A stretch of 64,000 nucleotides of DNA from Streptomyces minutiscleroticus (GCF_014650875.1 NZ_BMVU01000015.1:1-64000); one strand, 5' to 3'; positions 32,172 to 41,216 are shown, numbered from the stretch's first letter. Translations and numbers: made by a program. Notes: generated by a model not told the origin, from the sequence alone.

Positions 32172-33647
32172 CTAGACCAAACCGGCCGATCGGGTGAAGG
32201 TGTCGTCCGCTCCGCCCGCCGCCCGGGCGCGGGCCTCCGCGTGGTGGACGTAGGCGGGGTGCCGCTCCACGATCTCGTAGGTGCGGTGGAAGACCGGGGT
32301 GGCGGACCCCGAGATGGGCGGCACGATCCAGGACCAGTCGGCGCCCACCGCGCGGCCCCTGCGCTGCTCGCGGCCCAGGTGCGCGAGGAAGCGCCGGGAC
32401 TCCGTGTGGTGGTCGGTGACCGTGACACCGGCCCGGTCGAAGGAGTGCAGCACGGAACGGTTCAGCTCGACGAGGGCGCGGTCCTTCCACAGCGTCCGGT
32501 CGTCGCCGGTGTCGAGGCCGAGGTGTTCGGCGATGAGCGGCAGCAGGTCGTAGCGGTCGGTGTCGGCGAGGTTGCGCGCGCCGATCTCGGTGCCCATGTA
32601 CCAGCCGTTGAAGGGCGCCGCCGGGTAGCAGACGCCGCCGATCTCCAGGCACATGTTGGCCAGCGCGGGCACCGCGTGCCAGCGCAGCCCCAGCCGGCCC
32701 CACCAGGCGTACTCGGGGTGGACCAGGTCCACTTCGAGCACCGCGTCGCCGGGCAGTGCGAACCAGCGGGGCTTGTCGTCGGTGCCCTGGATCACCAGGG
32801 GCAGGACGTCGAAGGGGGTGCCTGGGCCGCCCGGCCAGCCCAGGCGGCGGGCGAGCGCCGTGAGGCCCGTGTTGCGGGGGTCCCCGGTGACCGAGCCGTC
32901 GGGGCCGGGGTAGCCCGCGTAGCGGACGAGCTGCTCGTTCCAGATGCGCGGACCGGGGCGGCCGGGGGCGTCGGGCGCGAAGACCGTGATCAGGGCGCGG
33001 ATGCGGCCGCCGCCCCCGGCCTCGCGCAGATGCCCGGCGCACGCCGCGGCGACCTCCTCGGCGTCCGTCACGTCCCGCCGGTCGACCACGCGCAGGGAGC
33101 GCCAGTAGAGGCGGCCTATGCAGCGGTTGGCGTTGCGCCAGGCGACCCGGGCGCCGAAGACCAGCTCGTCCCGCGTGTGCCGGTACGTCCCCGTGCCCGC
33201 TATCTCGACGCGGACGGCGGCGAGGCGGGGGCCGGGGTCGCCGAGTCCCTCCTCCGCGTGGTGGAGCCGTACGAACTCGGCGGCGGCGCGCAGGAGCCGC
33301 CGCGCCGCGGGATCGGTGCCCGGGCCGGCGCCGGGAGCCGCACCGGGCCCGGCCCCCTGTGTCCGCGCCTCCCCGGCACCCTGTTCCCGCCTCTCCCCGG
33401 CGGCCGGTCCCCGCGCCCTCCCTGCGGCCGGTACCCGGTCGGGCCATCCGCCCGGACCCCCTGGTCCCGTCCCCGCCCACGTACCGGGGGACGCACTCGC
33501 GCCCCCGACGCCCGCCGGGGGTGGCGCATGCGTGCCCTCGGCCCGTTCCCGGAGTGGCGCATGGGTGCCCTCCGTCCGTTCCGGGGGTCGTGCGCCGCCG
33601 TCGCCCGCCGGACTCCGCCGTCCGGTCTCGTACGGGACATTCCGCAT
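32172..33647 (-). CDS. nos: Nitric oxide synthase oxygenase, bacterial type
   Basis: This 491-residue protein contains a full bacterial NOS oxygenase domain from about residue 115. The haem-thiolate Cys176 lies in WRNANRCIGRLYWRSL and the arginine-binding Glu354 in PFNGWYMGTEIGARNL, with a pterin-side LWKDRALVELNRSVLHSF segment further on. It oxidises L-arginine to citrulline and NO using electrons from a separate reductase, since no flavin domain is fused. The first 110 residues are Gly/Ala/Pro/Arg-rich low complexity with repeats (RTEGTHAP, RAEGTHAP), absent from typical bacterial enzymes. The ATG at 33647 has GGGGG upstream; a start nearer the domain is possible. It lies between a FUSC gene and a lactonase gene on the same strand. 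Confidence 0.93.
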   Translation of the reverse strand: MRNVPYETGRRSPAGDGGARPPERTEGTHAPLRERAEGTHAPPPAGVGGASASPGTWAGTGPGGPGGWPDRVPAAGRARGPAAGERREQGAGEARTQGAGPGAAPGAGPGTDPAARRLLRAAAEFVRLHHAEEGLGDPGPRLAAVRVEIAGTGTYRHTRDELVFGARVAWRNANRCIGRLYWRSLRVVDRRDVTDAEEVAAACAGHLREAGGGGRIRALITVFAPDAPGRPGPRIWNEQLVRYAGYPGPDGSVTGDPRNTGLTALARRLGWPGGPGTPFDVLPLVIQGTDDKPRWFALPGDAVLEVDLVHPEYAWWGRLGLRWHAVPALANMCLEIGGVCYPAAPFNGWYMGTEIGARNLADTDRYDLLPLIAEHLGLDTGDDRTLWKDRALVELNRSVLHSFDRAGVTVTDHHTESRRFLAHLGREQRRGRAVGADWSWIVPPISGSATPVFHRTYEIVERHPAYVHHAEARARAAGGADDTFTRSAGLV

Positions 33648-33669
33648 GGTGAACCCCCAAACGGCTCCG

Positions 33670-33699
33670 CCCGCGGACCGCTCCCGCACGGTCCGCGGG
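33670..33699 (-). terminator. Hairpin between FUSC and nos
   Basis: Perfect 11-bp arms (33670-33680, 33689-33699) with an 8-base loop lie 23 bases upstream of the nos start and downstream of the FUSC stop. It may end the FUSC transcript or act as a nos leader hairpin. Confidence 0.6.
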
Positions 33700-33818
33700 C
33701 TCTGTGCGTCCGATAGCGGCGGGGTTACCCCGCACCCCGCCTGATCCACCCTCTAGATGGTTCGCACACACGTCTGACCGCGCGGGCCGCGCGGGACCGG
33801 TGGCGCGCGGCGGGAGCG

Positions 33819-35393
33819 TCAGGTGCCGACGAGCGTGGAGGGAGAGGAGGGGCGCAAGGGGGTGGTGAGGGCGGCGAGCGCGCGTTCCAGGCCCTGGAGG
33901 TGGGCGAGGGCCTGCTCGGCGCCCGGGTGGTGGCCCGGCACGCCCGCGAGCGCGGTCGGCGACTTCTCGGGCACCGCCCCGACCAGCATCTCCACCGCCT
34001 TCTCCACACGGCCGCACGCGGCGGTGAGCCGGGCGTCGTGGGAGGCGTCCGGGTCGGCGGCGACGGCCGCGAGGCCCCGCGCCTCCCGTGCGCAGTCGTC
34101 GAGCAGGACGAGCACCTGGCGCGCCCGCTCCTTGCGCGCCCGCAGCGGGTTGAGCGGATGGACCAGCGGCGCGAGCGCCATGCGGACTCGTCCCAGGAGC
34201 GCCTCCAGCTCCGCGGCGCGCGGCGCCGGGTCCGCGTCCAGGTCGCCCGCGAGCCGCCGGGCCGCCGCGGCCGTGCACGCGTGCACGGCGCACAGCGCCC
34301 GCTCCACCCAGCGGTCGGTCACGGCGTGCGTGGTCACCGGCAGGACCAGCGCGACGGCGAGCGCGGCGCCGAGCGCCCCGACGCCGGTCTCGACGAGCCG
34401 CAGCCCCAGCAGCCCCGGATGCAGCACGCCCAGCAGTCCGTAGAGCGAACCGGCCAGGACGGTGACGAAGAACATCATCCAGCTGTAGGAGGGCGCCGCC
34501 GTGTAGAAGATGCCGAAGACGCAGACGGCGACCAGCACGGCGGTCGGCCCCGGAGCGCCGTGCAGCGGCACGGCGACCAGCAGTCCGGCGACGATGCCCG
34601 TGGCCGTGCCGAGCAGCCGCCGGAAGCCGCGGACCAGCGTCTCGCCGCGCGAGGCGGTGTTCACGAAGATCCACCAGGCGGCGCCGACCGCCCAGTACCA
34701 GCGCTCGTGCGACAGCACCTGGCCCGCGGCGAGCGCGAAGGCGGAGGCGGCCGTCGCCTGGAAGGCCAGCCGGGTGGTGGGCCGGGCGAGGCCGCGCCCG
34801 TCGAGCGGGGCCGGCGCGGCGGCCGGCGGGAAGCGGCGCTCGATCCGCCACAGGCCGAAGCGCACGGCGGACGAGGCGGTCAGGGCCAGCGCCACGGCCG
34901 CGTACAGCTCCGGCAGCCGCGCGGGCACGGCGTGCAGGAACTGCGCGGTGAAGAACATCATGAACGCGAAGACGCCCAGCGCGTGGCCCCGCGGTCCCCA
35001 GCGGCGGGCGTACACGCCGCAGAAGATCACCGCGAGCCAGGCCGCGTCCCGCGCCGCCGGTGCCGTGTGCAGCACGGCGGCCAGCGCGAGCACGGGCAGG
35101 CCGACGGCTGGCAGCAGCGCGGTGGTGAGGGCCTGGCCGCGCACGGTCGGGTCGGCCACCGTGAACAGCGCGAGCAGCGCGGCGAGACCGCCCGTGATCG
35201 ACGCCGCGAGCGACAGCCCGGCCGGCTCCGACGCGGCCACCGCGAGGCCGATGCCGAGCACCGCCCGCAGCGAGGTCCGCAGCCGGACCCGCCCCGGGTC
35301 CGCAGCCGTGAACATCCTTTTCACCGTCGGCAACCCGCCCCCACTTCGCGTCGACGTCCTCGGGACACGCCCTCGGGGCGAGGACGTGCTCAC
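33819..35393 (-). CDS. FUSC-family membrane protein
   Basis: This protein of up to 524 residues has two blocks of hydrophobic helices (about residues 45-170 and 225-355) and a helical C-terminal cytoplasmic region with LNPLRARKERARQVLVLLDD, as in aromatic-acid or siderophore-type FUSC exporters. The start is uncertain: GTG at 35393 gives the longest form, while GTG 35324 or ATG 35315 begins MFTAADPGRVRLRTSLRAVL, which looks like the family N-terminus; none has a strong ribosome site. It is divergent from an Lrp regulator and upstream of nos. Substrate unknown. Confidence 0.8.
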   Translation of the reverse strand: MSTSSPRGRVPRTSTRSGGGLPTVKRMFTAADPGRVRLRTSLRAVLGIGLAVAASEPAGLSLAASITGGLAALLALFTVADPTVRGQALTTALLPAVGLPVLALAAVLHTAPAARDAAWLAVIFCGVYARRWGPRGHALGVFAFMMFFTAQFLHAVPARLPELYAAVALALTASSAVRFGLWRIERRFPPAAAPAPLDGRGLARPTTRLAFQATAASAFALAAGQVLSHERWYWAVGAAWWIFVNTASRGETLVRGFRRLLGTATGIVAGLLVAVPLHGAPGPTAVLVAVCVFGIFYTAAPSYSWMMFFVTVLAGSLYGLLGVLHPGLLGLRLVETGVGALGAALAVALVLPVTTHAVTDRWVERALCAVHACTAAAARRLAGDLDADPAPRAAELEALLGRVRMALAPLVHPLNPLRARKERARQVLVLLDDCAREARGLAAVAADPDASHDARLTAACGRVEKAVEMLVGAVPEKSPTALAGVPGHHPGAEQALAHLQGLERALAALTTPLRPSSPSTLVGT

Positions 35394-35489
35394 GGGACAT
35401 GGGAAAGGCGCCGCGGGTCCGGGTCCGGCGTCCTCGCCGTCCGGCGCTGCGCGGCGCCATCAGTACGCCAAAGGTAAGCAACTGAAGGG

Positions 35490-35526
35490 CAATGGCTCAA
35501 CAGGCATCCGCACGACTGAGCCATTG
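35490..35526. promoter_or_regulatory. Inverted repeat between FUSC and lrp (candidate Lrp operator)
   Basis: Perfect 10-bp arms CAATGGCTCA (35490-35499) and TGAGCCATTG (35517-35526) are separated by 17 bases, so the arm centres are about 27 bases apart. It lies in the divergent intergenic region, about 48 bases before the lrp start. This is a good candidate for autoregulation and control of the FUSC gene by the Lrp protein. Confidence 0.65.
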
Positions 35527-35573
35527 GTACAGTTTCCGGCGATCATCGTGAGCCGCGAGGAGGCCAACGGACC

Positions 35574-36065
35574 ATGGCCGTGGACGAGCTGGACACCCGC
35601 ATCCTGCGGCTGCTCCTGGAGCAGCCGCGCACCAGCGTGCGCGAGTACGCCCGCCTGCTCGGCGTCGCCCGCGGCACGCTGCAGGCCCGGCTCGACCGCC
35701 TGGAGCGGGACGGCGTCATCACCGGCACCGGCCCGTCGCTCTCCCCCGCCGCGCTCGGCCACCCGGTCCTCGCGTTCGTGCACATCGAGGTCACCCAGGG
35801 GCACCTCGACGACGTGGGCGACGCGCTGGCCGCCGTGCCGGAGATCGTGGAGGCGTTCTCGATCACCGGTGGCGGCGACCTGCTGACCCGGGTGGTCGCG
35901 CGCGACAACGCCCACCTGGAGGACGTGATCCAGGCGCTCATCCGGCTGCCGGGCGTGGTCCGCACCCGTACCGAGGTCGCGCTGCGCGAGCGCGTGCCGC
36001 ACCGGCTGCTGCCCCTGGTGGAGTCGGTCGGCAGGACGGCGCCCGGGAGCGGTCACACGCAGTGA
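35574..36065 (+). CDS. Lrp/AsnC-family transcriptional regulator
   Basis: This 163-residue regulator has an N-terminal helix-turn-helix (LDTRILRLLLEQPRTSVREY, then ARLLGVARGTLQARLDRLER) and a C-terminal RAM effector domain (VLAFVHIEVTQGHLDDVGDA, ITGGGDLLTRVVARDN). Proteins of this type bind amino acids as octamers. The ATG at 35574 has GGAGG about ten bases upstream. The divergent FUSC gene, a 10-bp inverted repeat between them and the arginine-consuming nos gene beyond make control of that block plausible but unproven. Confidence 0.93.
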   Translation: MAVDELDTRILRLLLEQPRTSVREYARLLGVARGTLQARLDRLERDGVITGTGPSLSPAALGHPVLAFVHIEVTQGHLDDVGDALAAVPEIVEAFSITGGGDLLTRVVARDNAHLEDVIQALIRLPGVVRTRTEVALRERVPHRLLPLVESVGRTAPGSGHTQ

Positions 36066-36115
36066 TCACTCCGGGGGACGCGTTCAGGACGCGGGGGCAC
36101 GGGCACTCGGGCGGC

Positions 36116-36355
36116 ATGGAACACACGAATCCCGATCCCGATCCGCGCAGTACCCCGGGGCTCGAGGCGGGAGGCGGTGTGCCGCCGGGCGAGACACCGC
36201 CCGCCGAGGGCAGCACGCCGTGGGCCGGCCCCAACGAGGTCCAGACGTACAACCCGTCCAAGGGCTGGGCCAAGGGGCCGCTGTTCCTCATCGGCATCGT
36301 GGTGCTGCTCGTCGTCATCGGCCTGGTGGGATACGCCATCGGCATCGACCTCTGA
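36116..36355 (+). CDS. DUF6480 family small membrane protein
   Basis: This 79-residue protein has a Pro/Gly-rich N-terminus (NPDPDPRSTPGLEAGGGVPP, then GETPPAEG) and a single C-terminal membrane helix (LFLIGIVVLLVVIGLVGYAI, about residues 56-75). The pattern matches the Streptomyces DUF6480 family from memory; no function is known. The ATG at 36116 gives the family's start, although the ribosome site is weak. It follows lrp by 50 bases and may be co-transcribed. Confidence 0.78.
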   Translation: MEHTNPDPDPRSTPGLEAGGGVPPGETPPAEGSTPWAGPNEVQTYNPSKGWAKGPLFLIGIVVLLVVIGLVGYAIGIDL

Positions 36356-36373
36356 GGCACGCCGGAACGCGTC

Positions 36374-36423
36374 GGACCCTGTTCTTCCCCGCCCCGCACC
36401 GGGGCCGGGGAAGAACAGGGTCC
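36374..36423. terminator. Bidirectional hairpin terminator
   Basis: Perfect 18-bp arms at 36374-36391 and 36406-36423 with a 14-base loop lie between the convergent DUF6480 and alcohol dehydrogenase genes. Confidence 0.85.
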
Positions 36424-36441
36424 GGGTCGCGGGCCCCCGGG

Positions 36442-37632
36442 TCAGGGCTTCATGACGATCTTCACCGCGTTGTCCTCCTTCTTCTGGAAGATCTCGTACG
36501 CGTGCGGCGCCTCGGTCAGCGGCACGTGGTGGGTGGCGAAGCCGTCCACGCCGAGCGGGTCGTCGTCCGTGAGCAGCGGCAGGATGTCGTCGACCCAGCG
36601 CCGTACGTTGGCCTGTCCCATCCGCAGCTGGATCTGCTTGTCGAACATCGTCAGCAGCGGCAGCGGCGAGGCCGCGCCGCCGTAGACACCGCTGAGGGAG
36701 ACGGTGCCGCCGCGCCGGACCAGGTCGATGGCGGTGAGCAGCGCGGCCAGGCGGTCCGTGCCGGCCTTCTCGGTGAGCTTGGAGGCCCAGGCGTTGGGCA
36801 GCAGGCCGGCCATCTGCTGGGCGGCGCGGCCGACCGGGCTGCCGTGCGCCTCGGTGCCCACGGCGTCGATCACCGCGTCCGGGCCCCGGCCGCCCGTACG
36901 GTCGCGGATGGCGTCCACGAGGTCCTTGCGTCCGTCGAAGTCGCGCAGGTCGAAGGTCTCCACGCCGCGCTCGCGCGCCCGGCGCAGCCGCTCGGGCACC
37001 AGGTCGACGCCGAACACCTGCTCGGCGCCCTGCAGCCGCGCGATACGGGCCGACATGTCGCCGATCGGGCCGAGGCCGAGCACGGCGACCGAGCCTCCGG
37101 CCGGCACGTCCGCGTACTGAACCGCCTGCCAGGCGGTCGGCAGCACGTCGGAGAGGTAGAGGTAGCGGTCGTCGGCCGGGCCCTCGGGGACCTTGATGGG
37201 CCCGAACTGGGCCTGCGGCACCCGCAGGTACTCGGCCTGCCCGCCGGGCACACCGCCGTACAGCTTGGTGTAGCCGAACAGCGCCGCGCCCATGCCCTCC
37301 TCGGTGACCTGCGTGGTCTCGCACTGCGTGGGCAGGCCGGCGCCGCACATCCAGCAGTGCCCGCAGGCGATCTGGAAGGGCACCACGACCCGGTCGCCCG
37401 GCTTGAGGCCCGGCACCTCGGAACCGACCTCCTCGACGACGCCCATGGGCTCGTGGCCGAGGATGTCGCCCGGCGTCATGAAGGGGGTGAGCACCTCGTA
37501 CAGGTGCAGGTCGGAACCGCACAGCCCGCTCGAGGTGACCCGGATGACCGCGTCCGTCGGCTCCTCGATCTTCGGGTCGGGCACGTTCTCCACGCGCACG
37601 TCCCGCTTGCCCTGCCATGTCACGGCCTTCAT
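36442..37632 (-). CDS. Zinc-dependent alcohol dehydrogenase (formaldehyde-dehydrogenase-like MDR)
   Basis: This 396-residue medium-chain dehydrogenase has the catalytic-zinc region GLCGSDLHLYEVLTPFMTPG with DILGHEPMGVVEEVG, the structural-zinc Cys cluster ACGHCWMCGAGLPTQC and the NAD motif VLGLGPIGDMSARIA. The long YTKLYGGVPGGQAEYLRVPQ loop and the DAVIDAVGTEAHG segment place it near glutathione-independent formaldehyde dehydrogenases. The ATG at 37632 follows GGGAG. It lies 140 bases downstream of the epimerase gene on the same strand. The true substrate is not known. Confidence 0.9.
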   Translation of the reverse strand: MKAVTWQGKRDVRVENVPDPKIEEPTDAVIRVTSSGLCGSDLHLYEVLTPFMTPGDILGHEPMGVVEEVGSEVPGLKPGDRVVVPFQIACGHCWMCGAGLPTQCETTQVTEEGMGAALFGYTKLYGGVPGGQAEYLRVPQAQFGPIKVPEGPADDRYLYLSDVLPTAWQAVQYADVPAGGSVAVLGLGPIGDMSARIARLQGAEQVFGVDLVPERLRRARERGVETFDLRDFDGRKDLVDAIRDRTGGRGPDAVIDAVGTEAHGSPVGRAAQQMAGLLPNAWASKLTEKAGTDRLAALLTAIDLVRRGGTVSLSGVYGGAASPLPLLTMFDKQIQLRMGQANVRRWVDDILPLLTDDDPLGVDGFATHHVPLTEAPHAYEIFQKKEDNAVKIVMKP

Positions 37633-37772
37633 CGGGTTCTCCCTTCGACGGTTCCGAGCCACGGGCGGGTACCCGGGAACGTGACGATGACCCTCTTCGG
37701 GCGCCCGCCGCACGGTTCGCACGCCGGCCGGACGCGGCCGGCGTGCGAAGGGGCGCGAGGTCGGCCGGCCGG

Positions 37773-38798
37773 TCAGCCGACCTTGCGGCCGGCGAGCGGT
37801 GCGGTGCCGGTGCCGGCCCCTTCCCGCATGCCCCGCAGCAATTCCTGGACGGCCTCCACCGCGGTGCGCCGCGGGCTCCAGCCGAGCTCGTCCCGGGCGC
37901 GGGTGCAGTCCATGATCGGCAGGCGCAGCACGGCGTCGAAGAGCTGCGGCGACGTGGGCGCCAGGTGCAGCCCGTAGACGGCCGCGACGGCGGACCGGGC
38001 GACCGTGCGCGGCAGCCGTACGGCGCGGGAGCCGAAGAGCTCGGCGAGCACGCCGGCGTCCAGCGGCGGATCGGCCGCCAGGTTGAACGCGCCGCGGACG
38101 TCGTTCAGCACGGCCAGCCGGTACGCCTCGGCCGCGTCCTCCGTGTGCAGGGCCTGGATGCGCAGGCCGGGGACGTCCGGCAGGACGGGCAGCAGTTCGG
38201 GGCGGGCCAGCTGGCCCGGCACGAAGCGGCCCGCGAACAGCCGCCGCTGCTCGCTCGACGCCTCCTCCTTGAAGAGGAAGGCCGGCCGCATGCGCACCAC
38301 CCGCATCTGCGGGTGCTCGTGCTCGAAGGCGTCCAGCACCCGCTCCAGGTACGCCTTTTCCCGGCAGTACGCCGCCTCGGGCCAGCCGTGGGTCGGCCAG
38401 GACTCGTCCACGGCCCGGTCCTTGGGGCCGGGCGAGTAGGCGCCGACCGAGGAGGCGTGCACCAGGACCGGCACCTTGGCCGCGGCCGCCGCCCTGAAGA
38501 CCCGGACGCTGCCGAGGACGTTGGTGCGCCAGGTGGTCGCCGGGTCACGGGCCGGCTGGATCTTCCAGGCGAGGTGGACGACGGCGTCGGCGCCCTCGAA
38601 GTGCTGGGTGAGCGACGCCTCGCTGGTCAGGTCCACGGCGGCCCACTCCGCGTCCGCGCGCGGGCCGTCCGGCAGCCGGCGCGCGATGCCGAGGACGGAG
38701 TCCACCTGCGGATCCTCGCCCAGCAGGCGTACCACACTGGTCCCGACGTTGCCGGTGGCTCCGGTGACGACGACGCGCCTGCCCTTCGCGCTGCTCAC
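37773..38798 (-). CDS. NAD-dependent epimerase/dehydratase (extended SDR)
   Basis: This 341-residue protein has the extended-SDR glycine motif VVVTGATGNVGTSVV (residues 9-23), the substrate-side VHLAWKIQPARDP, HASSVGAYSPG with the catalytic Ser and the Tyr-x3-Lys pair in AYCREKAYLE. It resembles nucleotide-sugar epimerases but lacks clear sugar-specific marks. The GTG at 38798 has GAGGAG upstream. It precedes the alcohol dehydrogenase gene on the same strand. Substrate unknown. Confidence 0.88.
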   Translation of the reverse strand: MSSAKGRRVVVTGATGNVGTSVVRLLGEDPQVDSVLGIARRLPDGPRADAEWAAVDLTSEASLTQHFEGADAVVHLAWKIQPARDPATTWRTNVLGSVRVFRAAAAAKVPVLVHASSVGAYSPGPKDRAVDESWPTHGWPEAAYCREKAYLERVLDAFEHEHPQMRVVRMRPAFLFKEEASSEQRRLFAGRFVPGQLARPELLPVLPDVPGLRIQALHTEDAAEAYRLAVLNDVRGAFNLAADPPLDAGVLAELFGSRAVRLPRTVARSAVAAVYGLHLAPTSPQLFDAVLRLPIMDCTRARDELGWSPRRTAVEAVQELLRGMREGAGTGTAPLAGRKVG

Positions 38799-39229
38799 GG
38801 TGGACTCCTCTCGGGGACGTGCTCGGTCAACGTCCCGCGTTCCCCCTGGACACGGGACAAACGCGAGCGGACCCGCACGTGCCCCCGAACGGGGCGCGCC
38901 GCTGCCCCGAACAGGGGCGGCGGACCGCGGCCGGGGCGCACCGGCCGCGCCGCGGCGGCCGGCCCGGAGGCCCGGCCGTACCCTGCGATCCGGGACGTCC
39001 GTGTCCGCCTGCCTGCGTGAGGACGGCCCCGGGACGGCCGGCCGCGGTGCGGCGACAGCCGGTCACCGCCTGTGGGGCCGGGAAAGCCGGGCTCGGGCTT
39101 ACGGGTTCCGGCTGCGGTCCGCCGCCGACGGGCCGCCGGGCGGCCGGTCCTCCGTCCTCGGGGACCGGCGCCCGCGCCGCCGGACCGTGACGACCGGAGC
39201 CGGTCACCCGGGCGTGGGGGCGCCGCCGC
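38799..39229. other. Gene-free gap with a hairpin
   Basis: No credible coding frame is seen in these 431 bases. A hairpin at 39143-39169 (arms GCCGGTCC and GGACCGGC) lies downstream of the GntR gene and may terminate the sugar-acid cluster transcript. Confidence 0.4.
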
Positions 39230-39928
39230 TCACGCCGGCCCCGTGCCCGCCGGCCCGAACGACCGGTGGGCCACGCCGTCCAGGTGCGCGCGCATCGCCG
39301 CCTCGCACGCCTGCGCGTCGCTCGCCTCGAACGCCCGCAGGATCGCGGCGTGCTCGGCCAGGGCCTCCTCGGTGTCGTTGACACGGCCGCCGGTGAACCG
39401 GCGGAAGCGCTGGATGTGGGCGCCCAGCGGGTCGATGGCCGCGGACAGGAAACGGTTGCCCGCGGCCTCGGCGATGGCGGCGTGGAAGGCGGAGTCCGCC
39501 TGCATGTAGGCGCGGAAGTCGTCCGCCTCCCGCTGGTCCGCCGCCTCCGTCATCGCGTGGTGGTGCTCCGCGAGGACCCGGGCCGTGCCGGCCGCGTCCC
39601 GCTCGCACGCCTGGCGCGCGCTGTACGGCTCGATGAGCAGCCTGGCCGCCATGAGTTCACGGAACCCGCGGTCGTCCAGCAGCGGTGCCACCGTGTAGCC
39701 ACGGTGCGGCACCCGCTGCACCAGACCCGTGTTCTCCAGCTTGGCCAGCGCCTCACGGAGCGGCGTCGGCGAGACGCCCCAGTCCTTCGCGATGGTGTCG
39801 ATGCGCAAGGGGGTGCCGGGGTCCAGATCCTCGTCGAGGATGAGGGCCAGCAAGGCGTCGTACGCCTCGTCCATCAGGACGGTCCTGCCGAGCCCGGTCG
39901 GCCGTACCTGCCTGCCGACTGCTCCCAT
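39230..39928 (-). CDS. GntR-family regulator, FadR/FCD subfamily
   Basis: This 232-residue regulator has an N-terminal winged helix (ALILDEDLDPGTPLRIDTIA, then KDWGVSPTPLREALAKLENTG) and a C-terminal FCD domain with its metal-type residues in ADSAFHAAIAEAAGNRFL and LAEHAAILRAFEASDAQ. It is the last gene of the minus-strand sugar-acid cluster. A perfect palindrome TCCTATAGGA at the promoter of the first gene of the cluster (46803-46812) is the obvious candidate target; FCD regulators are usually released by a pathway intermediate. The ATG at 39928 has GAGG upstream. Confidence 0.92.
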   Translation of the reverse strand: MGAVGRQVRPTGLGRTVLMDEAYDALLALILDEDLDPGTPLRIDTIAKDWGVSPTPLREALAKLENTGLVQRVPHRGYTVAPLLDDRGFRELMAARLLIEPYSARQACERDAAGTARVLAEHHHAMTEAADQREADDFRAYMQADSAFHAAIAEAAGNRFLSAAIDPLGAHIQRFRRFTGGRVNDTEEALAEHAAILRAFEASDAQACEAAMRAHLDGVAHRSFGPAGTGPA

Positions 39929-40053
39929 CGTCGCCTCTTTCCGATGAGACCCCTGTCGTAGGGGCCCTGTTTGTTCCGGCTGCACGCGCCGTACGCCGGC
40001 CGTCAGCTTAACCGGGGACGTCCCGCCCGGCGGGCGGCGCTCCCGGCGCCGGT

Positions 40054-40998
40054 TCAGTCCACGGTGCGCGGGGACAGCAGCGTCACGAGCGACGAGTCGT
40101 CCTCGGCGCCCAGGCCGTGGCTCATGGCCAGCTGGTACAGCTGGTCGGCCGCGGCGGCGACCGACGTGGCCACGCCCGCCTTCCTGGCCAGGGCCACCAC
40201 GAGGTTCATGTCCTTGCGGATGATGTCCAGCCGGGACCGCAGCTCGGGGCCGCCGGTGCCGTCCTCGGCGACCTGGTACTGCTGCGCCATGCGCGGCCCG
40301 CGGTCGGCGAGCATGAACGACGCGGCGGCGCCCTGCCCGAGCACGTCGACGGCACGGTCCAGGTCGATGCCCAGCGCGCGGGCCAGCGCGAGCGACTCCG
40401 CGGCGGCCGCGGTGTGGATGCCGCACAGCAGCTGGTTGACGGTCTTCATGATCTGGCCGTCACCGGTGCGCGGGCCGACGACGTGCAGGGTCGAGGCGAG
40501 CCGGTCCAGGACGGGCCGGGCGGCGTCCAGGGCGGCGTCGTCGGCGCCGACCATGATCAGCAGATCGCCGGTGCCGGCCCGCACCGCGCCGCCGCTGACG
40601 GGGGCGTCGACCAGGCGCACCCCCCGCTCGGCGAGACGCGCGGCCACGGCCTGGACGGCGTCCACACCCACGGTGGAGGTGACGACGACGACCGCGCCCT
40701 CGCGCAGCGTCTCGGCGGCACCCCGGCCGACCGGGCCACCGCCGAACAGGCAGGACTCCAGCTGTTCCTGGTCGCGTACGGCGATGACGACGACGTCAGC
40801 GCCCTCCGCGGCCTCGGCGGGCGTCGCGGCGGGCACGGCCCCGCCCTTCGCGGCCAGGTCCCGGCGCTCCTCGAAGACGTCGAAGGCGCGGACCGGGAAG
40901 GCACCGGCCAGGCGGGTGGCCATCGGCAGGCCCATCGCGCCGAGTCCGAGGACCGCGGTGGCGGAGGCGGGGGTGGCGGAGGTGGTGTCGGTGGACAT
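40054..40998 (-). CDS. 3-hydroxyisobutyrate-dehydrogenase-like NAD(P) oxidoreductase
   Basis: This 314-residue beta-hydroxyacid dehydrogenase has the Rossmann motif LGLGAMGLPMATRL (residues 17-30), the substrate loop DAPVSGG (131-137) and the catalytic segment GQIMKTVNQLLCG with Lys185 and Asn188. Relatives include L-threonate (LtnD), tartronate-semialdehyde and 3-hydroxyisobutyrate dehydrogenases. Its place between a GntP permease and a GntR regulator suggests it oxidises the imported sugar acid at a carbon beta to the carboxylate, making a 3-oxo acid. The ATG at 40998 has only a weak ribosome site. Confidence 0.88.
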   Translation of the reverse strand: MSTDTTSATPASATAVLGLGAMGLPMATRLAGAFPVRAFDVFEERRDLAAKGGAVPAATPAEAAEGADVVVIAVRDQEQLESCLFGGGPVGRGAAETLREGAVVVVTSTVGVDAVQAVAARLAERGVRLVDAPVSGGAVRAGTGDLLIMVGADDAALDAARPVLDRLASTLHVVGPRTGDGQIMKTVNQLLCGIHTAAAAESLALARALGIDLDRAVDVLGQGAAASFMLADRGPRMAQQYQVAEDGTGGPELRSRLDIIRKDMNLVVALARKAGVATSVAAAADQLYQLAMSHGLGAEDDSSLVTLLSPRTVD

Positions 40999-41216
40999 GA
41001 AGGGCTTCTTTCGTGCGGGTTCGCGGCCGAGTGGGCCGCGTGGACAGTTTCTCTCCGTGCCGGGCGGGGTGTGTCTGTCACGCTCCGTGTCCGGCGAGCG
41101 GGACCGCGACATCGGGGCGGGGCCCCGACGGTCGCGGACGGGGGCGGGCGGCGGGCGGGGCCGGGGCGGACGGCGGGCGCCGGCCGGGCCGACGGCGCCG
41201 CGCGCCGCGCACCGGG

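Noticed and set aside
31978..35481. Minus-strand 1167-codon frame across lactonase, nos and FUSC
   Set aside because: It is a shadow frame rich in Arg/Ala/Pro; the three genes in the other frame have clear family motifs.
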